Positions 1 to 7,934 of a DNA stretch of 16,570 nucleotides are shown piece after piece. The first letter of the stretch is position 1. Every line of letters starts with the position of its first letter. The notes under the pieces are model-generated. The model did no database searches, had not been told where the DNA came from, and saw nothing but the letters and a program-made list of their open reading frames with translations. The translations under genes and the position numbers were made by a program. This DNA comes from Candidatus Aminicenantes bacterium UBA4085 (GTDB taxonomy: Bacteria; Acidobacteriota; Aminicenantia; Aminicenantales; UBA4085): positions 4,763-21,332 of the forward strand of contig DFYJ01000134.1 in assembly GCA_002383325.1 (NCBI GenBank), read 5' to 3'.

Positions 1-1
1 C

Positions 2-490
2 GAGTGGGTTCGAACACTGTCCCAGTCCACGCCGCCCCTTCTCGTCTCCCAGGACAATGTTTCCCTGCTGGCCTTCTTCTCCAAGTGGCTCGGCCCTTCG
101 GGCGCGGCGACACTCCTTTACGGATCAGCCGTCGCCGTTTTGGGCGGGGCGATGATTTACGTCCTGATCAGGGGCTTCGGAATGCCCCGGCCGGAGCCTC
201 TCGAGATCGGCCTGCTGCTCCTCTTCATCCCGTTGATCTCGCCGCTGGGCTGGGAATACACCTACCTGTCGGCGGTCCTGGCCGTCTCCTTCCTCCTCGC
301 GGGCTGGAAGCAGATGCCTCGCGGCTTCCGGGCCCTCCTGGCGGCGGACCTGGCGGTGATCGCTTTGTCCATCTATGATCTGATGCGGCCGGCGCTCTTC
401 CATCTCTACCTCGGCCGGGCGCTGCCGACCCTCGCCTTCCTGGTCCTGGCGGCCGGGATGATCGAACTGCGCCGAAGGAAGCAGGCCTGA
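2..490 (+). CDS. C-terminal part of a GT87/DUF2029-like membrane glycosyltransferase (5'-truncated)
   Basis: The reading frame is open from the first complete codon at position 2 to a TGA at 488-490, giving 162 residues with the N-terminus outside the window. The visible part is strongly hydrophobic, with several membrane segments: one around residues 37-56, then two or three between about 63 and 102, and more near the C-terminus. It ends in a basic tail, RRRKQA. A DN-S-LL patch followed later by an 'LISPLGWEYTYL' segment resembles the conserved C-terminal loops of glycosyltransferase family 87 (DUF2029). These enzymes transfer sugars from polyprenyl-phosphate donors on the outer face of the inner membrane. 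The catalytic N-terminal region cannot be seen, so the substrate is unknown. It lies 22 nt upstream of a DUF2085 gene on the same strand. The family call is by recalled similarity and is moderately secure. Another GT-C membrane glycosyltransferase is the main alternative. Confidence 0.6.
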   Translation, partial: EWVRTLSQSTPPLLVSQDNVSLLAFFSKWLGPSGAATLLYGSAVAVLGGAMIYVLIRGFGMPRPEPLEIGLLLLFIPLISPLGWEYTYLSAVLAVSFLLAGWKQMPRGFRALLAADLAVIALSIYDLMRPALFHLYLGRALPTLAFLVLAAGMIELRRRKQA

Positions 491-512
491 TGCCCGACGA
501 CTCCATCCCGCC

Positions 513-992
513 ATGAAGCCTTTTCGGACCCGGATGGCTCTCCTCTACGTCCTGACCCTCCTCCTCTCGACCGCGGCTCTTCTGGCCGCCGCCGCGGCGC
601 CTCTTCTGATGGCTCGCGGCTCGAGGAGCGCGGTGCTCCTCTACGCGGCGTTCTCTCCCCTCTGTCATCAGGATCCCGAGCGGTGCTTCCTGCTGGCCGG
701 CTTCCCGATGGCCGTCTGCGCCCGCTGTTCCGGCATCTATCTGGGATCCTTCCTGGGCCTCGTCGTCCGCCCTTTCGTCCGTCCCCTGGCCGATCTACGC
801 CCGCCACGGCCGCCCGCTTTCCTGGCTGTCTCCCTGCCCCTGGCCGTCGACGCCGCCGGCAACATTCTCCGCCTGTGGAGCTCTCCGGCCCCGATCCGCT
901 TCGCCGTCGGGCTCCTCTGGGGCCTTATCCTGCCTTTCTATTTCCTGTCGGGTCTGGGCGGCCTGTTTGCTTCCCGTTCAGAAACCCAATAG
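513..992 (+). CDS. DUF2085 family membrane protein
   Basis: A 159-residue protein with about four hydrophobic segments: residues 8-33, 73-88, 102-120 and 128-152. The first loop holds the DUF2085 hallmark. A Cys-His pair (C51, H52) is followed by C58, then a C-x2-C block (C69, C72) leading into 'RCSGIYLGSFLGL'. The family has no established biochemical function. The invariant Cys and His residues next to the membrane suggest metal, heme or thiol chemistry, which is inference. The ATG at 513 has no convincing Shine-Dalgarno. An in-frame ATG at 534 (Met8) is possible, but the longer start gives a more usual N-terminus with positive charges before the first helix. It follows the GT87-like gene by 22 nt and precedes the next gene by 24 nt, consistent with an operon. 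Confidence 0.8.
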   Translation: MKPFRTRMALLYVLTLLLSTAALLAAAAAPLLMARGSRSAVLLYAAFSPLCHQDPERCFLLAGFPMAVCARCSGIYLGSFLGLVVRPFVRPLADLRPPRPPAFLAVSLPLAVDAAGNILRLWSSPAPIRFAVGLLWGLILPFYFLSGLGGLFASRSETQ

Positions 993-1016
993 AATGGCTC
1001 TTCGTCGGATAACGAC

Positions 1017-1520
1017 ATGACTGAACGCAAAGCCAATCCCTTTCCGTCCGCCCTAGCCGCCGGCGCGGCCGGGGGCGCCCTCTCAGGGCTCCCCTACTTC
1101 AGCTGCCTATGCTGCCTGTGGATCGTCGGAGCCGGAGTTTTAGCCGCCTACCTGCTGACCCAAGCCTCCCCCGAGCCGCCGGTCTCCGGGGATGGAGCCC
1201 GGGTCGGAGCTTTGGCCGGCGTCGCGGCGGCCGCCGTCGCTTCCGTTCTGAGCATCCCCCTGGCCCCTATGAACACCGCGTTCGCCAAGCGCTTCTTGGA
1301 ACGGATGGCCGAATATGTCCCCCAGATGCCGGCCGGCTGGGATCAATGGCTGACGCAGGGCGGAAGCGTCTCCTTCTCCCTGCCCTGGTTCCTGGCCGGC
1401 TTCGCCATCAACGCCGCCGTCTTCGCCGCCCTGGCCGCCCTGGGCGGGATCATCGGCATCAGCCTTTTCGTCCGGCGGCCCCCCCAGCCCGGGCCGTCCC
1501 AACCCGGGAGCCCATCATGA
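1017..1520 (+). CDS. Small polytopic membrane protein with a Cys-rich first helix, function unknown
   Basis: A 167-residue Ala/Gly-rich protein that I cannot assign to a named family. It has three clear hydrophobic regions at about residues 11-47, 65-87 and 116-152. The first contains the cluster C30, C32, C33 followed by LW ('CLCCLW') and then 'GAGVLAAYLL'. A glycine-rich helix with Cys-Cys-Leu-Trp is a pattern I associate with small uncharacterised membrane proteins in several phyla, often described only as hypothetical. The C-terminus is a short Pro-rich tail. A weak GGAT sits 6 nt before the ATG. The stop TGA overlaps the ATG of the downstream lipid kinase (ATGA, 1517-1520), so the two are probably translationally coupled. 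The role may relate to lipid or envelope metabolism through that linkage, which is inference only. Confidence 0.6.
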   Translation: MTERKANPFPSALAAGAAGGALSGLPYFSCLCCLWIVGAGVLAAYLLTQASPEPPVSGDGARVGALAGVAAAAVASVLSIPLAPMNTAFAKRFLERMAEYVPQMPAGWDQWLTQGGSVSFSLPWFLAGFAINAAVFAALAALGGIIGISLFVRRPPQPGPSQPGSPS

Positions 1521-2455
1521 ATCGATTCAAGACCCAGATCATCGTCAACCCCGCCTCGGCCAAAGGCCAAACCCAGCGCCGATGGACCCAGATGAAGGAG
1601 GGGATTCGCCACTTCATCCGCGAGTTCAAGGTCGAATTCACCGAAAAGCCCCTTCAGGCCATCGACATCGCCCGCTCGGCCCTGCGCGAAGGGATCGACC
1701 TGGTCATCGGCGTCGGGGGGGACGGAACGATGAACGAGATCGCCAACGGCTTCTACGAGGACGCCCGCCTGATCAATCCCGAGGCCGCTTTGGGCATCCT
1801 GCCGTCAGGATCGGGCTGCGACCTGACCCGGACCCTCAAGATCCCTCCCCGCCTCAAGGGAGCCATGCAGATCATCACCGAGGCGCCGACCCAGTCCATC
1901 GATATCGGCCGCGTTGAGTTTCTGGACGGGGACGGGAATCCTACCGAGCGGGTTTTCCTCAACGTCGCCGACTTCGGCGTCGGAGGCGAGGTGTGCCACA
2001 AGGTCAATCAGAGGCGCCTGGAGAGGAAGGCCTCCTCCTATGTCCGCTGCCTGGTCGAGACCATGGCCCACTACCGCAACAAGCGGGTCCGCATTCGGAT
2101 CGACGGGAACGAGGTTCCTCGCGGCGAGTACCTGATCGGGGCCGTGGCCAACGGACGCGTCTTCGGCAAAGGCATGAAGATCGCGCCGGACGCCCGTCTG
2201 GATGACGGCCTCTTCGACACCGTCCTGGTCAAGGGCATGCGCTTCCTCGAGTTCTGCCGGCAGGGCTGGAAGCTGATGAACGGAACCCACATCCATTACC
2301 GCAAGGTCAGCGTCCTGCGGGGCCGGCGCGTGGAAGCCTCCCCCGAACCGGGCGAACCGCCCGTCCTGCTGGAGTTCGACGGCGAACAGCTGGGGACTTT
2401 GCCGGCGGTCTTCACTCTGACCCCCCGCAGCCTGCCCATCAAGGGGTATCTCTAA
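1517..2455 (+). CDS. Diacylglycerol kinase catalytic-domain (DgkB/YegS/LCB5) lipid kinase
   Basis: A 312-residue soluble lipid kinase of the DAGK catalytic family, which phosphorylates a lipid hydroxyl such as diacylglycerol or a sphingoid-like base. Visible motifs in order are NPASAKG (11-17) in the first strand, the nucleotide-binding GGDGT (67-71) in VIGVGGDGTMNEIANGF, and PSGSGCDLTR (96-105). The last occupies the place of the usual P-x-GTxNDfAR loop. ANGRVFGKGMKIAPDARLDDGLFD (212-235) is the conserved C-terminal strand region, and DGE (289-291) lies near the end. Length is normal for the family. I chose the ATG at 1517 because the protein starts directly with the conserved first strand and GGGAG lies 6 nt upstream. 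The open frame extends further upstream but would only cover the preceding gene. It is coupled to that gene by the 4-base overlap. The GSGCD loop variant is unusual and may alter lipid preference. Confidence 0.9.
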   Translation: MNRFKTQIIVNPASAKGQTQRRWTQMKEGIRHFIREFKVEFTEKPLQAIDIARSALREGIDLVIGVGGDGTMNEIANGFYEDARLINPEAALGILPSGSGCDLTRTLKIPPRLKGAMQIITEAPTQSIDIGRVEFLDGDGNPTERVFLNVADFGVGGEVCHKVNQRRLERKASSYVRCLVETMAHYRNKRVRIRIDGNEVPRGEYLIGAVANGRVFGKGMKIAPDARLDDGLFDTVLVKGMRFLEFCRQGWKLMNGTHIHYRKVSVLRGRRVEASPEPGEPPVLLEFDGEQLGTLPAVFTLTPRSLPIKGYL

Positions 2456-2462
2456 GCTTCGA

Positions 2463-2476
2463 TCCCGATTCCGGGA
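2463..2476. terminator. Weak hairpin between convergent genes
   Basis: The 36-base gap between the lipid kinase stop (2455) and the transglycosylase stop (2492) contains a perfect 5-bp stem, TCCCG/CGGGA, with a 4-base loop. It is usable from both strands. No T-run follows on either side, so it is not a canonical intrinsic terminator. It is listed only because convergent genes need termination here. Confidence 0.25.
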
Positions 2477-2491
2477 CAACGGGCTGATTCG

Positions 2492-3076
2492 TCAACGAGC
2501 CGGGCGGCGGAGCAGGTTCGGATCGTTGGTCACGATGCGCCTCCCCTGGGCATCGACCATCGTATAGAGGCGGGTCCGGATCCTGGCGCCGGGTCTGCGG
2601 TAAGCCGCCTGGACGGCGGCGATATACGCTCTCGTTTCCTTGTACGGAGGTATGCCCTTGTACTTCGCGACTGCCGACTGGCCGGCGTTATAGGCCGCCA
2701 GAATGAGCGGCGTGTTGCCCTCGTAGAGAGCGTCCAGGTCCCTGAGGTAACGGACCCCTCCTTCGATGTTCTGCTCGGGGTCGAAGACGTCGCCGACCTT
2801 GTAGAAGGCGGCCGTCGCCGGCATCAGCTGCATCAGTCCCTGGGCTCCGGCTTCGGAGATCGCCCAGCGGTAATAGGCCGACTCGGCCTGGATGACGGCG
2901 TGGACGAGGGCCGGATCCAAGCCGTGCTTCCGGGCGGCGGTTCGGACGAGGGGATCGTATTTGGTCTTCAGGTAGGCCGGGAAGCCCCCGGCGGAAACCG
3001 AGGCCGCGGCGCAGAGAACCACCCCGGCCATCAGGAGTCCGGAGATCCAGGGCGCGCGCTTCATCGGTCCCATCAT
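2492..3076 (-). CDS. Secreted lytic transglycosylase (SLT domain)
   Basis: A 194-residue exported murein-cleaving enzyme. A signal peptide covers about residues 1-29: basic MKR, a hydrophobic core, then a likely cut after ASVSA. The SLT goose-lysozyme-like fold follows, with catalytic Glu65 in AVIQAESAYYRWAISEAGAQGLMQLMP and the later NIEGGVRYL and AAYNAG motifs (about 128-133). The tail, TRLYTMVDAQGRRIVTNDP, resembles the short beta segment many single-domain SLT proteins carry. The enzyme should cleave MurNAc-GlcNAc bonds to 1,6-anhydro products in the periplasm. The ATG at 3076 and the in-frame ATG at 3064 (Met5) are both plausible. Neither has a strong Shine-Dalgarno, and the second gives a more typical MKR start. 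It lies 61 nt after alaS and may be the last gene of that transcript. Confidence 0.9.
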   Translation of the reverse strand: MMGPMKRAPWISGLLMAGVVLCAAASVSAGGFPAYLKTKYDPLVRTAARKHGLDPALVHAVIQAESAYYRWAISEAGAQGLMQLMPATAAFYKVGDVFDPEQNIEGGVRYLRDLDALYEGNTPLILAAYNAGQSAVAKYKGIPPYKETRAYIAAVQAAYRRPGARIRTRLYTMVDAQGRRIVTNDPNLLRRPAR

Positions 3077-3137
3077 GCCGGAATCGCCGGTCGGCCGTCA
3101 ATCGCCTCTCGGGGTGATCCCACGGAGGGGTTTGCCG

Positions 3138-5774
3138 TCAGAGGAGCCGGGCGACGGCTTCCGATCCCGACTTGAGGGCCCTGTCCAGCTCGCCGACCAG
3201 GGGGCCGCCCGCCTGGGCGAAGTCCGGCCGCCCTCCCCCCCCGCCGCCGATGAGCGGGGCCAGAGCCTTGATCAGACCGGCCGCCGAAATCCGACCGGTA
3301 AGGTCCTTGCTGACCGAGGCCACCAGGTAAGCCTTGCCCTCGCGGACGCCGCCCAGCAGGACGATCCCGGAGCCCAGCTTCTGCTTCAGCTGGTCGGCCA
3401 TGGTCCGGGCCTCCTCGGGACTGAGGTCCTCCATCCGGCGGACCAGGACCTTGATGCCGCCCACTTCCGTGACCGCCTCGGCCGCCGGCTCCGATGAACC
3501 GTTCAGGAGCTTCTGGCGGAGGACCCGGATCTCGTGCTCCCTCTCCTTGAGCAGGTCGCGCAGCCTCTCGGCTTGCTCGGCCAGATCCTTGCGCGGGACG
3601 TTGAGGATGCGGGCCGCTTCGACGGCCTGCTGCTCCGCCTCCTGGACATGGCGCAAGGCTTCCTCCCCGGTAACGGCTTCGATCCGGCGCATGCCGGCCG
3701 CGACGCTCGTTTCCAAGGTCATCTTGAACAGCCCGATCTGGCCGGTCGCCCCGGCGTGGGCGCCGCCGCACAGCTCGCGGCTGAAGTCGCCGACTCCGAT
3801 CATGCGGACCCGGTCGCCGTACTTCTCCTCGAAGATGGCCATGGCGCCCGAACGGAGGCCCTCCTCCAGCGACATCTCCCGCACCTCGACCGGCTCGTCA
3901 TCCCGGATCTTCTGATTGACCAGAGTCTCGACCCGCTCCGTCTCTTCGCGGGTCAGGGCCTGGAAATGGGTGAAGTCGAATCGCAGCCGTGACGGCGCGA
4001 CGAGCGAGCCGGCCTGCTTGACGTGCTCTCCGAGGACCTGGCGCAGGGCCGCATGCAAAAGGTGGGTGGCGGTGTGGTTGGCCCGTACGGCGCGGCGCTT
4101 GTCGGCATCCACGTCGGCCTCGACCGTATCGCCTTCAGCCAGCTTCCCGGCCAGGACCCGAAGCCGGTGACTGCGGACATCGGGCACGGGGTAGTAGGTC
4201 GACTCGACCACAGCCGCGAAGCGGCTGTTCTTGAGGCGGCCGGAGTCGCCCACTTGGCCGCCGGCTTCGGCGTAGAACGGCGTCAGGTCCAGGACGGCCT
4301 CTCCGCTCTGGCCTTCAAGAAGCTCCCCGGTCCGGGCGCCGTCGCGAAACAAAGCCAAGACCCTGGCCTCCGGGACGGTCAGCACATCGTAGCCCGCGAA
4401 AGCGGATGGGGTTCCGGCCAGCCCTTCGTAGGCGCGCCTCTCTTGGCTCTGGGCATCCCCTTTCCAGGCTTGGCGGGCCCGGGTCTTCTGGGCCCTCAGC
4501 TCGGCCGTGAAGCCGGCCTCGTCGAGGCCGAGCCCGTCTTCGGCGGCCATCTCCCGGGTCAGGTCCAGGGGAAAGCCGTAAGTGTCGTAGAGCCTGAAGG
4601 CTGCCTCCCCGGGCAGGACGCCGGAGCCGGACTTGCGGGCTTCGGCGGCCAGGCCTTGGAAGACGCGCTGCCCGGAGGCCAGGGTTTGGGCGAAGCGCTC
4701 TTCCTCCGACCGGCAGACGCGGGCGATCAGCGGCTGGGAGGTTAAAAGCTCGGGATAGGCGCCCTTCATGACCTCGGCCACCGTCCCCACCAGAGTATGG
4801 ACGAAGGGCTTGTCCAGGCCCAGCCTGGCCCCATGCCGGAAGGCTCGCCGGATCAGGCGACGCAGGACGTAGCCCCGCCCGTCGTTGGCCGGCATGATCC
4901 CGTCGCTGATCAGGAAAGCCGCCGAGCGGGCATGGTCGGCGATGACCCGCAGAGCCACGGCCTCCTCGCCTTCGGCCCGGCTCTCGCGCCCGGACAGCGC
5001 GGCTACGGCTCCGATGATGGGGGTGAAAAGGTCGGTGTCCCAATTGCTGGTCCGGCCCTGGAGCACAGCGGCCATCCGCTCCAATCCCATGCCGGTGTCG
5101 ATGGACGGTCGCGGCAGGGATCTCATCGCCCCGGTGCCGTCCTGCTCGTACTGCATGAAGACCAGGTTCCAGAGCTCGACGAAGCGGTCGCTGCCGGACT
5201 CGATCAGGGCCCGCGGCTCGCCCGCCTCCAGGCCCGGATTGAGATCGAAGTGCAGTTCCGAGCAGGGGCCGCAGGGGCCGGTGTCGCCCATGGCCCAGAA
5301 GTTGTCCTTTTTCCCGAAGCGGAAGATGCGCTCGGCCGGAACGCCGATGCCCTTGTGCCAGAGCTCGTAGGCCTCGTCGTCATCCTGGTAGACGGTGGCG
5401 TAGAGCCGGTCGGCCGGCAGGCCGAAGATGCCGTGGACCAGCTCCCAGGCGAAGGCGACCGCCTCCTTCTTGAAGTAGTCGCCAAAGGAGAAGTTGCCGA
5501 GCATCTCGAAGAAGGTGTGGTGCTTGACGGTCCGGCCGACCTGCTCCAGATCGTTGTGTTTTCCGGAGACCCGCATGCATTTCTGGACCGAGGCCGCCCG
5601 GTTGTAGCCGCGCGTTTCCAGGCCGAGAAAGACGGACTTGAACTGGTTCATCCCGGCGTTGGTGAAGAGCAGAGTGGGGTCGTCTTTGGGCAGGAGGGAC
5701 GAGCTGGCTACGATCTTGTGGCCGCGGGCGGCAAAGTAGTCGAGGAAGGTCTCGCGGATGCGCTGGGCGTTCAT
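3138..5774 (-). CDS. alaS: Alanyl-tRNA synthetase
   Basis: A full-length 878-residue class II synthetase that charges tRNA-Ala with alanine in the cytoplasm. The N-terminal catalytic domain has FTNAGMNQFK (37-46), the QKCMRVSGKHNDLEQVG block (64-80) and HHTFFEMLGNFSFGDYFKKEA (85-105). The editing domain carries H567 and H571 in NHTATHLLH, plus C669 and H673 in ELCGGAH. These four residues bind zinc in the family. The usual CGGTH is CGGAH here, with Ala672 for Thr. The C-terminal C-Ala domain has the Gly-rich GGGGGGRPDFAQAGG (844-858). The ATG at 5774 is preceded by AAGGA with a 7-nt spacer and gives the standard N-terminus. It starts 15 nt after the pilT stop, so the two genes are probably co-transcribed. 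Confidence 0.98.
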   Translation of the reverse strand: MNAQRIRETFLDYFAARGHKIVASSSLLPKDDPTLLFTNAGMNQFKSVFLGLETRGYNRAASVQKCMRVSGKHNDLEQVGRTVKHHTFFEMLGNFSFGDYFKKEAVAFAWELVHGIFGLPADRLYATVYQDDDEAYELWHKGIGVPAERIFRFGKKDNFWAMGDTGPCGPCSELHFDLNPGLEAGEPRALIESGSDRFVELWNLVFMQYEQDGTGAMRSLPRPSIDTGMGLERMAAVLQGRTSNWDTDLFTPIIGAVAALSGRESRAEGEEAVALRVIADHARSAAFLISDGIMPANDGRGYVLRRLIRRAFRHGARLGLDKPFVHTLVGTVAEVMKGAYPELLTSQPLIARVCRSEEERFAQTLASGQRVFQGLAAEARKSGSGVLPGEAAFRLYDTYGFPLDLTREMAAEDGLGLDEAGFTAELRAQKTRARQAWKGDAQSQERRAYEGLAGTPSAFAGYDVLTVPEARVLALFRDGARTGELLEGQSGEAVLDLTPFYAEAGGQVGDSGRLKNSRFAAVVESTYYPVPDVRSHRLRVLAGKLAEGDTVEADVDADKRRAVRANHTATHLLHAALRQVLGEHVKQAGSLVAPSRLRFDFTHFQALTREETERVETLVNQKIRDDEPVEVREMSLEEGLRSGAMAIFEEKYGDRVRMIGVGDFSRELCGGAHAGATGQIGLFKMTLETSVAAGMRRIEAVTGEEALRHVQEAEQQAVEAARILNVPRKDLAEQAERLRDLLKEREHEIRVLRQKLLNGSSEPAAEAVTEVGGIKVLVRRMEDLSPEEARTMADQLKQKLGSGIVLLGGVREGKAYLVASVSKDLTGRISAAGLIKALAPLIGGGGGGRPDFAQAGGPLVGELDRALKSGSEAVARLL

Positions 5775-5789
5775 GGTCGTGTCCTTGGA

Positions 5790-6923
5790 TCAGCGGGCCG
5801 GCTTCATCCTGGCCAGGCTCCGCTCCATCTCCTCCTGGGCGATGTCCTGGGTCGACTGGATGCCCTGGACCCGGAGGCGGAAGTTGTCGGGGCTGGTCGA
5901 GGAACGCAGGGCCTGCTCGAAGGAGATGTAGCCCTTGTCGTAGAGCTGGTAGATCGACTGGTCGAAGGTCTGCATGCCGTACTGGGAGGTCCCGGCGGCC
6001 AGGGCGTCGCGGAGGAGGGAGGTTTTCTCCCTGTCCTGGATGCACTCCTGGACGTAGGGGGTGGCCAGCAGGACCTCGACCGCGGGGACGCGCCCCTTGC
6101 CGCCCTGACGCGGCACCAGCCGCTGGGAGATGACGGCCTGCAGGATGGAGGCCAGCTGCAGGCGGATCTGCCGCTGCTGGTAGGGAGGGAAGGCCGAGAC
6201 GATGCGGTTGATCGTCTCGGGCGCATCGAGCGTGTGGAGGGTGCTGAGGACCAGGTGCCCGGTTTCGGCCGCCAGGATGGCCGTCTCAATGGTCTCCAGG
6301 TCGCGCATCTCGCCGACCAGGATGATGTCGGGGTCCTCGCGCAGCGCCCCCCTCAGGCCGCGGGCGAAGGACGGGACGTCGCAGCCCACTTCGCGCTGGC
6401 AGATGACGCTTTTCTTGTCCCGGTGCAGGTACTCGATGGGATCCTCGATGGTGATGATGTGCTGGCAGCGGTTGACGTTGATGAAGTCGATGATCGAGGC
6501 CAGGGTGGTGGTCTTGCCGCTTCCGGTCGAGCCGGTAACCAGGACCAGACCGCGCTCGGCCGAGGCGATCTTCTCCGTCACCGGCGGCAGGAGCAGCTCT
6601 TCGAAGGAGCGGACCTCGAAGGGGATGATCCGCAGGGCCACGGCCAGCGTGCCCCTCTGGCGGTAGATGCTGCCGCGGAAGCGGCCGAACCCGGGCAGGC
6701 TGTAGGCCAGGTCCAGGTCGTGCTCTTCCTCCATGCGCCGCCGCTGGGTCTCGGTCATGATCTGGGCCGCGATCTGCTCGGTGTCCGCAGGACCGAGCTT
6801 GGGCAGCTGGGTCATCGGGACCAGAAGGCCGTGGACGCGGAACTGGGGGTGATTGCCGGCCTTGAGGTGGACATCGGAGGCGTCCATCTCGATGGCGATC
6901 TTCAGCAGGTCGTTGATGTGCAT
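5790..6923 (-). CDS. pilT: PilT-family type IV pilus retraction ATPase
   Basis: A 377-residue hexameric secretion-type ATPase that powers pilus retraction (twitching) at the inner membrane. It has a PAS-like N-terminal domain starting MHINDLLKIAIEMDASDVHLKAG, the Walker A GSTGSGKTT (131-139), the Asp box ITIEDPIEYLH (157-167), the Walker B region DIILVGEMRD (199-208) and the His box STLHTLDAPETINRI (227-241). Near the C-terminus is GMQTFDQSI, typical of PilT. The C-terminal AIRNLIRE-type helix of PilT/PilU is replaced by YVQECIQDREKTSLL, a form I associate with PilT paralogs of Deltaproteobacteria and Acidobacteria. GGAG lies 6 nt before the ATG. It follows the kinase gene by 71 nt and precedes alaS by 15 nt. 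The PilT family is certain. Whether it is the main retraction motor or a paralog is not. Confidence 0.92.
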   Translation of the reverse strand: MHINDLLKIAIEMDASDVHLKAGNHPQFRVHGLLVPMTQLPKLGPADTEQIAAQIMTETQRRRMEEEHDLDLAYSLPGFGRFRGSIYRQRGTLAVALRIIPFEVRSFEELLLPPVTEKIASAERGLVLVTGSTGSGKTTTLASIIDFINVNRCQHIITIEDPIEYLHRDKKSVICQREVGCDVPSFARGLRGALREDPDIILVGEMRDLETIETAILAAETGHLVLSTLHTLDAPETINRIVSAFPPYQQRQIRLQLASILQAVISQRLVPRQGGKGRVPAVEVLLATPYVQECIQDREKTSLLRDALAAGTSQYGMQTFDQSIYQLYDKGYISFEQALRSSTSPDNFRLRVQGIQSTQDIAQEEMERSLARMKPAR

Positions 6924-6994
6924 GGGAGTCTCCCCGCCTGGTCCATCTTACCCGGCCGGCCCGGCCCGGTCAATCGGGAAGCGCTCGTCGGGCC

Positions 6995-7933
6995 TCAGCT
7001 GGTCTCGCCGCAGTAGGGGCAGTGGCGGGAGCGGAAGGGCAGCGGACGCCGGCAGTTCCAGCACAGGTCGCCGGACGGGCGCTCGCGGGCCCGGATGCGG
7101 CCCAGGATGTCGTCCAGCTCGGACTTGGCGTGCTTCTCGCCCCGGATCTCGGCCAAGGCCCGCAGCAGCTCGCCCGGCCGCTGGAAGCGGTCCTCGAGGT
7201 TGGCCGCCAGGCATTTCATGATGATCTCGTCCAACTCGCGGGGGATGCGCATGTTCTTGATCCGGGGCGGGGTGATCTTGCCTTCCTGGGCCTTTTCCAG
7301 GATCTTGAACGGATCGGGATCGTAGATCGGCGGCCGGCCGACGAGCATCTCGTAGAGGATGCAGCCCATGGAGTAGATGTCGGCGGCGAAGCCGGCCTTG
7401 CCCAGGAACTGCTCCGGAGCCATGTAGGGCGGCGAACCGATGCGGGTCGTGGCATAGGGCACGTTCTGCAGCCAGGCCGAAGTGCCGAAGTCGGTGATCT
7501 TGACCTGGCCTTCCTCGGAGACCATGATGTTGGACGGCCGCAGGTCGCGGTGGATGATCTTGTTCTTGTGGGCGTGCTCCACCCCGGCCGCCACCTGGCG
7601 GAGGATATCGACCGCCGCCGGCACGTCCAGCGTCTTCTCCTTCTGTAGGATCTTCTCCAGGGTTCGTCCTCGGACGTACTCCATGACGAAGAAGAAGATC
7701 TTGTCCACCTTCTCCGCCGCCAGAAGCCGGACGATGTTGGGGTGGTCCAGAGCGGCCTGCAGGCGCGGCTCCTTGAGCAGCTTGTACAGCTCCAGCGACT
7801 GCTTGTGCGGGACCTTGATGGCCACCTTGATGTCGAGCCAGACGTCCTTGGCCAGGTAGACCGAGCCGAACCCCCCGCTGCCCAGGGAGCGGATGATTTC
7901 GTACTTGCCCACCTTCTGGCCCTGCATGAACAC
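6995..7933 (-). CDS. Soluble Ser/Thr protein kinase with C-terminal zinc ribbon
   Basis: A 312-residue Hanks-type kinase. Visible motifs are the Gly-rich loop GSGGFGSV (18-25), ATP-binding Lys40 in VAIK, a probable alpha-C Glu55, the catalytic loop HRDLRPSN (128-135), DFG (148-150), APE (172-174) and DIYSMG (185-190). The usual Lys after HRDL is Arg132, as in many tyrosine kinases. Asp130 and Asn135 are kept, so activity is likely. There is no transmembrane segment or PASTA domain. Instead a zinc ribbon ends the protein: C291-x2-C294, then C305-x2-C308. The start is a GTG at 7933. An in-frame ATG two codons later would have a poorer spacing from the GAGGAG at 7942-7947. Only one base separates the rsmE stop from this GTG, so translation is coupled. 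The substrate is unknown; GrpE/DnaK/DnaJ and PilT are the nearest neighbours. Confidence 0.93.
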   Translation of the reverse strand: MFMQGQKVGKYEIIRSLGSGGFGSVYLAKDVWLDIKVAIKVPHKQSLELYKLLKEPRLQAALDHPNIVRLLAAEKVDKIFFFVMEYVRGRTLEKILQKEKTLDVPAAVDILRQVAAGVEHAHKNKIIHRDLRPSNIMVSEEGQVKITDFGTSAWLQNVPYATTRIGSPPYMAPEQFLGKAGFAADIYSMGCILYEMLVGRPPIYDPDPFKILEKAQEGKITPPRIKNMRIPRELDEIIMKCLAANLEDRFQRPGELLRALAEIRGEKHAKSELDDILGRIRARERPSGDLCWNCRRPLPFRSRHCPYCGETS

Positions 7934-7934
7934 C

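Noticed and set aside
6924..6994. The GC-rich CCGG repeats between the kinase and pilT as a terminator.
   Set aside because: Self-complementary GC triplet-like repeats are expected at this base composition. There is no single dominant stem and no T-run.
4797..7016. A long plus-strand open frame of about 740 codons opposite alaS and pilT, and a similar one of about 530 codons opposite dnaK (9804-11405).
   Set aside because: They lie exactly antisense to clearly real genes with full family motifs, and their translations are Gly/Asp/Leu/Val-rich without domains. They are typical high-GC antisense artefacts.
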